Below, one piece after another: positions 1-4,378 of a stretch of DNA of 5,712 bases (the stretch's first letter is position 1; each line of letters starts with the position of its first letter). Origin of the DNA: Spirochaetaceae bacterium. GTDB taxonomy: Bacteria > Spirochaetota > Spirochaetia > DSM-27196 > PWMO01. The stretch covers positions 1-5,712 of the forward strand of contig PWMO01000116.1 in NCBI GenBank assembly GCA_003558175.1, given 5' to 3'. The notes below the pieces were generated by a model, which saw only the letters and a list, made by a program, of their open reading frames with translations, was not told the origin of the DNA and did no database searches. The position numbers and the translations under genes were made by a program.

Positions 1-203
1 ATGTTCTCGAAGCGATCTTCGAGCTCAATCTCTTTGGCGATGGTGACGCCGTCGTTGGTGACCGTGGGAGCACCCCACTTTTTGTCGATGATTACGTTGC
101 GCCCCTTGGGCCCAAGGGTAACCCGTACCGCGTTCGCGAGTCTGGTCACGCCCCGCATCAGCGATGCACGAGCCTGCTCGTCAAACAAGAGCTGCTTCTT
201 CAT
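1..203 (-). CDS. groEL: 60 kDa chaperonin GroEL, N-terminal fragment (gene runs off the left edge)
   Basis: This is the start of the Hsp60 chaperonin subunit, which forms the cytosolic double-ring ATP-driven folding chamber and normally works with the GroES lid. Sixty-seven codons plus two bases are present, out of about 540 in the family. The protein begins [12 protein letters not shown], followed by the family's nucleotide-binding segment TLGPKGRNV (residues 29-37), [20 protein letters not shown] (44-63) and then FEN, where the window ends; the next bases fit the conserved Met. These blocks align collinearly with E. coli GroEL as I remember it. The ATG at 203 is supported by AAGGAG at 213-218, nine bases upstream. 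No groES precedes it, although many bacteria have groES-groEL; a separate groES elsewhere in the genome is likely. The identity is very secure; anything past residue 67 cannot be judged. Confidence 0.97.
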   Translation of the reverse strand, partial: MKKQLLFDEQARASLMRGVTRLANAVRVTLGPKGRNVIIDKKWGAPTVTNDGVTIAKEIELEDRFEN

Positions 204-212
204 TGGCTGATT

Positions 213-218
213 CTCCTT
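213..218 (-). promoter_or_regulatory. Ribosome binding site of groEL
   Basis: On the minus strand this reads AAGGAG, nine bases before the groEL ATG. It is a textbook Shine-Dalgarno sequence and fixes the start at 203. The spacer between it and the ATG contains AATCAGCC, which is complementary to a sequence further upstream (see the repeat entry). Confidence 0.8.
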
Positions 219-236
219 CAACCTTTCACGTGAGAT

Positions 237-247
237 AGAACTGTTCT
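237..247. repeat. Perfect palindrome AGAAC-T-GTTCT in the groEL leader
   Basis: Two five-base half-sites, AGAAC and GTTCT, surround a single central T. A second, shorter palindrome TCACGTGA lies at 226-233, only three bases away. Both fall between the candidate groEL promoter and its SD. They could be operator half-sites or chance; with such short arms I give no function. Confidence 0.35.
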
Positions 248-276
248 TCCAAAACTCCTTCGCTTATGGCAATTCA

Positions 277-284
277 CATATAGC
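277..284 (-). promoter_or_regulatory. Candidate extended -10 promoter element for groEL
   Basis: On the minus strand the sequence reads TG-C-TATATG, matching an extended -10 (TGn followed by a TATAAT-like hexamer, 282 down to 277). No good -35 hexamer lies 16-18 bases upstream, but extended -10 promoters can do without one. Transcription would begin near 270, giving a leader of about 67 bases before the groEL ATG. This is a motif-only call; a start further upstream is equally possible. Confidence 0.3.
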
Positions 285-303
285 AATCAGCGTGCCAATC
301 AGC
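284..303. repeat. Tandem direct repeat CAATCAGC (two copies, 12-base period) upstream of groEL
   Basis: The plus strand has CAATCAGC at 284-291 and again at 296-303, separated by GTGC. The period of 12 bases is close to one helical turn, so both copies would face nearly the same side of the DNA, as in many repressor or activator sites. They sit immediately upstream of, and touch, the candidate groEL -10 element. A third copy in the opposite orientation (GGCTGATT, 205-212) lies between the groEL SD and its ATG. The repeat is seen directly; a regulatory role is inference. Confidence 0.5.
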
Positions 304-507
304 CGGGTCATTGCGCTGCAGAACGCTGTCTAACTCGTTTACTGATAATCGCTTACACAGACACTCTCACAGCACTGCCGTTTGCTCCCGGCCAGGTATC
401 CATTGCGCAGAAGCAAAATGACTCACCCTCGACCAGACGAGTGAAAAACTGCGTCGTTTTGACCCATCGCGTTTTGGTTTGCCGTGGTGCCCTCCGCCGC
501 GCGTCGG

Positions 508-1359
508 CTACTGGCGGCGCGAAGCCTGGTGAATCCGGCCCCGTGAGCGCAGAATTACGGCGTCCGTCAACCGAGGGAAGTAGCGCTGCATGAAGGCAAG
601 ATATTTTCCGGCAGCGGTCACGTAGACCTTGCGACGGCGGCGTCTGATCATACGCAGCAGCTGAACCGCCACCTGCCGCTGTGTGGTGGAAGCTCTGCGA
701 GAGATGCGCACCGGTTTGCCGTCGGCCCCCATGACGGTCTTGTCGGGGTCATTCTCAGTGAATGCAACAAACAGCACCCCAACGTGCACTCCGGAAGCGG
801 TTAGCTCGACGTGCAACGACTCAGCAAGGCCGGTCAGTGCCATTTTGGCCGCGGAGTAGATGGAAACACCGGCAAACCCGCGCACGCCCGCCAGACTGGA
901 AATGAAGACAATGCTGCCGCGAGAGCGGGTGATGGCGTCCACGGCGTAGCGGGTCGGCAGCGCTGCTCCCACGACGTTGGTGCGGGTTACCGTCTCGATG
1001 ACGCCTGGGTCCAGCTCGGCGAACGATCCGCGCATCGAAATGCCGGCGTTGTTGACCAGAATGTCCAGTCGGCCGTATTCGCCCAGCACGCGCTCCACCA
1101 TGGCGCGACACTGCTCCGCGTCGGTAACGTCGGCGGCTGCAGTAGAGACCGAAAAACCGCGCTCGCGCAGCAGTCCGGCGGTGTCTGCCAGCCTCGCTTC
1201 GTCCCGACCGTTCAGCACCACGATCGCGCCGGCCTCGGCAAACAGGATCGCCGTCTCGCGGCCGATACCGCGGCTCGATCCGGTGATTAGGGCAACCTTC
1301 CCGGCGAGCGGTTTGCCTGCCGCGGCGCGGCGGGCTTCGCGTTTCTCCTGGCTGGTCAT
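508..1359 (-). CDS. SDR-family NAD(P)-dependent oxidoreductase, classical type, substrate unknown
   Basis: A cytoplasmic short-chain dehydrogenase/reductase of 283 residues with a Rossmann fold. Residues 26-33 are TGSSRGIG, the cofactor glycine motif; NNAG is at 103-106, Asn128, Ser155 and the YSAAK motif (Tyr168, Lys172) complete the catalytic tetrad. Arg30 in the glycine loop and Arg52 after the second strand favour NADP(H). Where most classical SDRs have a Pro-Gly after the sixth strand, this one reads LFVAFTENDPDK (196-207), which marks a particular subfamily. The C-terminal part contains five consecutive arginines (239-243) and a hydrophobic/basic tail that might touch membrane. An in-frame ATG exists at 1416, but 1359 is chosen because AAGGAG lies seven bases upstream and the extra 19 residues look non-conserved. 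It follows dnaJ by 71 bases and is probably co-transcribed with it. Substrate cannot be told from sequence. Confidence 0.93.
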   Translation of the reverse strand: MTSQEKREARRAAAGKPLAGKVALITGSSRGIGRETAILFAEAGAIVVLNGRDEARLADTAGLLRERGFSVSTAAADVTDAEQCRAMVERVLGEYGRLDILVNNAGISMRGSFAELDPGVIETVTRTNVVGAALPTRYAVDAITRSRGSIVFISSLAGVRGFAGVSIYSAAKMALTGLAESLHVELTASGVHVGVLFVAFTENDPDKTVMGADGKPVRISRRASTTQRQVAVQLLRMIRRRRRKVYVTAAGKYLAFMQRYFPRLTDAVILRSRGRIHQASRRQ

Positions 1360-1366
1360 ACATAGG

Positions 1367-1372
1367 CTCCTT
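1367..1372 (-). promoter_or_regulatory. Ribosome binding site deciding the SDR start
   Basis: Minus-strand AAGGAG, seven bases before the ATG at 1359. Its position rules in 1359 rather than the longer in-frame ATG at 1416 and rather than the out-of-frame ATG at 1363, which would be too close to it. Confidence 0.75.
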
Positions 1373-1394
1373 GGAACATATCGTGCGCGCGACG

Positions 1395-1417
1395 CGTGGT
1401 CGGTCACCGAGTCCACG
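1395..1417 (-). other. Small imperfect hairpin between dnaJ and the SDR gene
   Basis: CGTGG (1395-1399) pairs with CCACG (1413-1417), with an inner CGG/CCG helix around a three-base loop. There is no T-tract after it on either strand, so it is not an intrinsic terminator. At most it would be a minor intercistronic structure; chance is plausible in DNA this GC-rich. Confidence 0.25.
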
Positions 1418-1430
1418 GTCAGGCGGGATC

Positions 1431-2513
1431 TCAGGGCGTGCGCGGGTTGAAGGTCGAGACTTCAGCCAGCCGCTTCAACAGCTCACGCTCCTCTTTGCTG
1501 AGGCGCTCCGGTGTCACAATCCTGATAGTCAGGTAGAGATCGCCGCGCTCCTTGCCTTCACGCCGCAGGCCCTTTCCCTTGAGTCGCAGCCGCTTGCCGC
1601 TCTGACTGCCCTCGGGCACCGTAACCTGCGCCGTTCCCTCGACCAGCGGCACCGACACTTTCGAACCCAGTGCAGCTTCCCACGGCGTCACCGGAAGGTC
1701 AGCCTCGAGGTCGGCACCGTTGATACGAAAGCGCGGGTGGGGAGCAATGCGAATCTTGAGATAGAGGTCTCCCGCCGTACCGCCCGGGCCTCGGCCGCCC
1801 TGACCGCCGAGACGCAATCTTCTGCCGTCCTGGATGCCCGGCGGTATGGTCACCTCATAGCTCTTCTGCTTACGCTGCATCACGCCGCCGGGGCCCGGTT
1901 CGTCAATGGTGAGCGAAACCGTGCGTTTTCCGCCGCGATACGCTTCTTCAAGCGGCATGGAAATCTCGGCTTCGTGGTGTTCCGGCCGATTCTGTGTCCC
2001 GGCATATCCGCCGCCGAAGGCACCGAAACCGCCAGGCTGCCGTTGCGACTGCCGCGTCGCGCCGCCCTCTGCTGACTCAAAGCCGCCGCCAAATCCGCCG
2101 CGGCCTCCACCAAAGAGCGACTGAAAAAAGTCACTGAACCCGCCGAAAAAGTCGAACGAGTCGTCATCGCCAAATCCGGTGAAGTGAAACGTCTGCTCAA
2201 AGCCGCCGGGCTGTTGATACGCACCACCTGCGCGCGAACCGGCGCCGAAGCCTTCCCAGCCGGGAGGCGGCCGAAAATCCTGCCCGGCCTGCCAGTTGGC
2301 TCCGAGCGCATCGTAGCGGCGCCGTTTTTCCGGATCCTTCAGAACTTCGTACGCTTCGTTGAGCTCTTTGAACTTCTGCTCGGCTCCCGGGTCTTTGTTG
2401 ACGTCAGGATGATACTTGCGCGCCAGCTTGCGATAGGCGGCGTGTATCTCTTCCGGTGTGGCCGAACGGTCCACCCCAAGTGTTGCGTAGTAGTCGTGGT
2501 ATTGAACTGCCAT
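1431..2513 (-). CDS. DnaJ/CbpA-type Hsp40 co-chaperone (class B, no zinc finger)
   Basis: A J-domain co-chaperone that binds unfolded clients and stimulates DnaK ATP hydrolysis in the cytoplasm. It has 360 residues. The J domain spans roughly 6-71, with the essential HPD loop at 35-37 between helices II and III and the usual [12 protein letters not shown] helix at 47-58. Residues about 72-172 form a long Gly/Phe-rich linker that includes the motif [11 protein letters not shown] (126-136), common in CbpA/DnaJ-B proteins. Residues about 178-345 are the two beta-rich client-binding domains with the [12 protein letters not shown] and [17 protein letters not shown] signatures. The four CxxCxGxG repeats of class A DnaJ are absent, so this is probably not the genome's main dnaJ. 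The ATG at 2513 has AGGAGG at 2526-2531, a rather long 12-base spacing. It lies between htrA and the SDR gene, all on the same strand. Confidence 0.96.
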   Translation of the reverse strand: MAVQYHDYYATLGVDRSATPEEIHAAYRKLARKYHPDVNKDPGAEQKFKELNEAYEVLKDPEKRRRYDALGANWQAGQDFRPPPGWEGFGAGSRAGGAYQQPGGFEQTFHFTGFGDDDSFDFFGGFSDFFQSLFGGGRGGFGGGFESAEGGATRQSQRQPGGFGAFGGGYAGTQNRPEHHEAEISMPLEEAYRGGKRTVSLTIDEPGPGGVMQRKQKSYEVTIPPGIQDGRRLRLGGQGGRGPGGTAGDLYLKIRIAPHPRFRINGADLEADLPVTPWEAALGSKVSVPLVEGTAQVTVPEGSQSGKRLRLKGKGLRREGKERGDLYLTIRIVTPERLSKEERELLKRLAEVSTFNPRTP

Positions 2514-2525
2514 CTGGTCGGAGAA

Positions 2526-2531
2526 CCTCCT
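2526..2531 (-). promoter_or_regulatory. Ribosome binding site of dnaJ, long spacing
   Basis: The minus strand reads AGGAGG here, but 12 bases separate it from the ATG, longer than the 5-9 seen for the neighbouring genes. No other in-frame start lies closer. The spacing may lower translation relative to htrA. Confidence 0.6.
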
Positions 2532-2618
2532 CAGCTGTCACACATGTCGCTGCCGTCTTCACTGACGCCGGCCGATCCTTCCCGCGCCGGCGCAGCGACG
2601 CGGGCAATCCCGGCCAAT

Positions 2619-2643
2619 GGCGCCGGCCACCGGGGCCGGCACC
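2619..2643 (-). other. Strong GC hairpin just downstream of the htrA stop codon
   Basis: On the minus-strand RNA, GGUGCCGGCC (2643-2634) pairs with GGCCGGCGCC (2628-2619): ten pairs including one G-U, with a five-base loop. It begins 12 bases after the htrA stop. No U-tract follows (the next bases are AUUGGCC), so it does not look like an intrinsic terminator. Such a structure could instead slow 3' decay of the htrA message or set the ratio of htrA to dnaJ expression. The pairing is seen; the role is inferred. Confidence 0.5.
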
Positions 2644-2655
2644 GGCACGCCCTCT

Positions 2656-4272
2656 TTAGAGCGCGTCCATACCGACCACGACTCGCACACCCTGACGATT
2701 GACGCGGAAGAGAATCTCGCCGCGCGCATCCGCCAGCGCTCGATAGAACTCGCGAGCCGAACGAACGTGCGTGTCGTTGACCTGAGTAACGACGTCACCG
2801 TTGCGCAGTCCGGCGATTGCCGCCGGGCCGTCCTGCATCACCGAGGCGATCAAGACGCCGCTGATGTCTTCTTCTATGTTGCGTGCTTCACGCATCGCGT
2901 CGGTCAGCGGCACAATCGCCATGCCGGGCCACATGCCCGATGGAGCGGCCACCTCGTCCTCAGTGCCACGCCGGTCAAGCGTAACAGTGACGGTCATCCG
3001 CCGGCCGTCACGAATCAGCGCGAATGCGGCGCGCCGTCCCGGCTGAATGTTGCCCACCACGCGTGTCATCTGCGTGGAGTCGGTGATCGGCGTATCATCA
3101 ATTTGTACCACGAAATCTCCCGGCCGGATACCCGCGGTGGCGGCCGGCGAGTTGCGGTGCACGTTCATTACCAGTGCGCCTTGCCGGTCCGCAACTGCAA
3201 GGTCTTCCGCCAGGTCCGGCATGCTTTGCGGGCTGATGTCCTGGATAGAAACGCCGAGCCATCCGTAGGCAATGCTTCCGGTTTCGATGAAATCGTCTAT
3301 AGCGCGCTTAGCGTTATTGATGGGAATGGCAAAGCCAAGTCCCACGCTGCCGCCGGTACGCGACGCAATCCAGGTATTGATGCCAACGATATTGCCGTTG
3401 ATATCCGCCAGCGCTCCGCCGGAGTTTCCCGGGTTGATTGACGCGTCGGTCTGAATGTAGTCGGTGAAGCCGGCAATCGGTGAGCCCGGCTGCGGGCGCC
3501 TGCCAAGCGCGCTGACGATCCCTGCGGTCACCGTGGATTCAAATCCCAGCGGATTGCCCACCGCCAGGACCCAGTCTCCGACATAGAGCGAGTCTGAGTC
3601 ACCAAGCCGGGCGATCGGGACTTCGTCGCGCGTCTCAAACTTGACCAGCGCGAGGTCGGTGCGAGAGTCCTTGCCGACAATCTCACCCTCGAAGTCTCGT
3701 CCGTCGTACAGCTTGACGCTGATTTCTCGCGCGTCACCCACTACATGGTTGTTGGTCAACACGTAGACCGTCGCGCCTTCGCGGCGTACGATCACCCCCG
3801 ATCCGAGACCGGGGCGGCGGAACTCCCGTTCTTCAGGCTCCTGCTGCTGACGCGGACTGAAGAAGAAGTCCCACGGCGATTGAAAGCGGGGTACCGGTTG
3901 CCTGATCACCTCGACGGTGTTTATCTCCACCACAACCGGCAACACCTGCTGCGCCACCTCGCGAAACGATAGCGGCGTCCCCGACGGCAACACCTCAGCC
4001 GACGGTGTCGGACGGTACTGCGCAGGCGTGCGTTCTACCGTCTGTGATCCCGAAACGGTGCGGTTGCTCCCCGGATAGTCCATTCCGGCGAGGCTTTGCG
4101 CTAATCCGGGACTTTGCTCTACTTCATGACGCGCTGCGCCCGACGCAGCGTCGGACCACACCATCTCCGCTGGGCTGCGGTCGTGCGACCGACCGACAAA
4201 AAACCCCGTTGCAAGCAGCGACACCGCACCCAGCAGCACCCAGAACGCTGTGCGCCATCCATTGCGTGCCAT
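2656..4272 (-). CDS. htrA: HtrA/DegP-family periplasmic serine protease with two PDZ domains
   Basis: An envelope protease/chaperone that degrades or refolds damaged exported proteins. It has 538 residues. A hydrophobic segment at about 9-26 after a basic start (MARNGWR) is a signal anchor or signal peptide and exports the rest; no clear signal-peptidase site is visible, so an anchor seems likelier. A Ser/Pro/Gln-rich linker runs to about 100. The trypsin-like domain (about 101-330) has the full triad: His176 in TNNHVV, Asp206 in SRTDLALVK, and Ser284 in GNSGGAL. Two PDZ domains follow, about 336-430 and 440-538. An LA-loop-like stretch rich in Gln/Glu lies at 139-155. The longest in-frame ATG is at 4341, but 4272 is preferred: AGGAGG lies nine bases upstream and the residues from 4341 to 4273 would place a charged extension before the signal sequence. 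It is the first gene of the minus-strand cluster. Confidence 0.96.
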   Translation of the reverse strand: MARNGWRTAFWVLLGAVSLLATGFFVGRSHDRSPAEMVWSDAASGAARHEVEQSPGLAQSLAGMDYPGSNRTVSGSQTVERTPAQYRPTPSAEVLPSGTPLSFREVAQQVLPVVVEINTVEVIRQPVPRFQSPWDFFFSPRQQQEPEEREFRRPGLGSGVIVRREGATVYVLTNNHVVGDAREISVKLYDGRDFEGEIVGKDSRTDLALVKFETRDEVPIARLGDSDSLYVGDWVLAVGNPLGFESTVTAGIVSALGRRPQPGSPIAGFTDYIQTDASINPGNSGGALADINGNIVGINTWIASRTGGSVGLGFAIPINNAKRAIDDFIETGSIAYGWLGVSIQDISPQSMPDLAEDLAVADRQGALVMNVHRNSPAATAGIRPGDFVVQIDDTPITDSTQMTRVVGNIQPGRRAAFALIRDGRRMTVTVTLDRRGTEDEVAAPSGMWPGMAIVPLTDAMREARNIEEDISGVLIASVMQDGPAAIAGLRNGDVVTQVNDTHVRSAREFYRALADARGEILFRVNRQGVRVVVGMDAL

Positions 4273-4281
4273 ATCACTTGT

Positions 4282-4287
4282 CCTCCT
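4282..4287 (-). promoter_or_regulatory. Ribosome binding site deciding the htrA start
   Basis: Minus-strand AGGAGG, nine bases before the ATG at 4272. Upstream in-frame ATGs at 4341, 4323 and 4308 lack an SD of this quality. This start gives a normal signal sequence. Confidence 0.8.
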
Positions 4288-4288
4288 G

Positions 4289-4316
4289 TTGTACTCCTTC
4301 CTGCTCATAATATACT
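4289..4316 (+). promoter_or_regulatory. Candidate upstream promoter of the ParA-like gene
   Basis: TTGTAC (4289-4294), 16 bases, then TATACT (4311-4316). It would start transcription near 4323, beside the alternative in-frame ATG at 4322. It shares bases 4311-4314 with the minus-strand htrA -10, so both could not be occupied at once. Confidence 0.35.
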
Positions 4317-4337
4317 GCGTCATGCCGGATATCCGAA
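4309..4337 (-). promoter_or_regulatory. Candidate sigma-70 promoter of htrA (and the operon)
   Basis: On the minus strand TTCGGA (4337-4332) is followed after 17 bases by TATATT (4314-4309). The -10 is good and the -35 matches TTGACA at only three positions. The start would fall near 4302, giving a leader of about 30 bases that includes the AGGAGG. Its -10 overlaps a plus-strand -10 candidate, and its -35 overlaps the palindrome at 4326-4335. Confidence 0.4.
4326..4335. repeat. Perfect 10-bp palindrome CGGATATCCG in the divergent promoter region
   Basis: The ten bases equal their own reverse complement. They sit between the divergent starts and overlap the -35 candidate of htrA (4332-4337), a natural place for an operator that represses htrA or the divergent gene. 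I do not recognise it as the site of a known regulator. Confidence 0.4.
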
Positions 4338-4343
4338 ACACTA

Positions 4344-4371
4344 TTGCGACGTCCGTTCATTCCGCTATACT
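4344..4371 (+). promoter_or_regulatory. Candidate proximal promoter of the ParA-like gene, pointing to a leaderless start
   Basis: TTGCGA (4344-4349), 16 bases, then TATACT (4366-4371), only seven bases before the ATG at 4379. A transcript started at the usual distance from this -10 would begin at or within a base or so of the ATG. That would explain why the gene has no proper SD, only a GGGGG run at 4372-4376. Confidence 0.4.
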
Positions 4372-4378
4372 GGGGGCG

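Larger units (their letters stand above)
204..507. other. Gene-free region between the SDR gene and groEL (leader, promoter and possible terminator of the upstream unit)
   Basis: About 300 bases without a credible open frame, visibly more AT-rich than the flanking genes. Read on the minus strand it follows the SDR stop and leads into groEL, so it should hold the end of the htrA-dnaJ-SDR transcript and the groEL control region. I looked for the CIRCE operator (TTAGCACTC-N9-GAGTGCTAA) and did not find it, nor a clear sigma-32-type promoter. Visible items are an extended -10 candidate, a repeated octamer and two palindromes, listed separately. Terminator candidates are weak: a bulged stem at 424-443 followed on the minus strand by TTTT at 418-415, and AAAAC/GTTTT at 445-460. 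Neither is convincing. Confidence 0.6.
2514..2655 (-). other. Intercistronic region between htrA and dnaJ
   Basis: A 142-base gap dominated by GCCGGC-type repeats. It contains the strong hairpin listed separately and a second, weaker one (CGCCGG at 2566-2571 with CCGGCG at 2587-2592). I found no convincing -35/-10 pair for dnaJ, which supports read-through from htrA. Short open frames that cross this gap on both strands have no SD and no protein-like composition. Confidence 0.5.

Noticed and set aside
1..210. 69-codon plus-strand frame at the left edge
   Set aside because: It is the complement of the groEL start, which has conserved GroEL blocks and an SD on the minus strand.
204..420. CIRCE heat-shock operator upstream of groEL
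   Set aside because: AGTGCTGTGAGAGTGT-like sequence on the minus strand near 360-380 resembles part of the motif, but the arms do not pair over nine bases around a nine-base spacer.
424..443. Possible intrinsic terminator after the SDR gene
   Set aside because: The stem has a two-base bulge and only about six pairs, and the following T-run is four bases and displaced. The AAAAC/GTTTT pair at 445-460 is AT-only. Neither is strong enough to list as a terminator; the operon may end by Rho or read into groEL.
1371..2075. 234-codon plus-strand open frame opposite dnaJ
   Set aside because: Shadow of dnaJ; no SD, no domain, and it ends inside the Gly/Phe linker.
2617..3441. 274-codon open frame on the plus strand, opposite htrA
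   Set aside because: It overlaps the PDZ and protease domains of htrA on the other strand; its composition (many His, Arg, Cys) is typical of an antisense shadow.
4273..4341. Longer HtrA start at 4341
   Set aside because: It would put 23 mostly polar and charged residues before the signal sequence, whereas the start at 4272 has an ideal AGGAGG and spacing.
4322..4378. Longer ATPase start at ATG 4322
   Set aside because: In frame and open, but the added 19 residues look non-conserved and there is no SD. It is kept as an alternative in the findings rather than as the called start.
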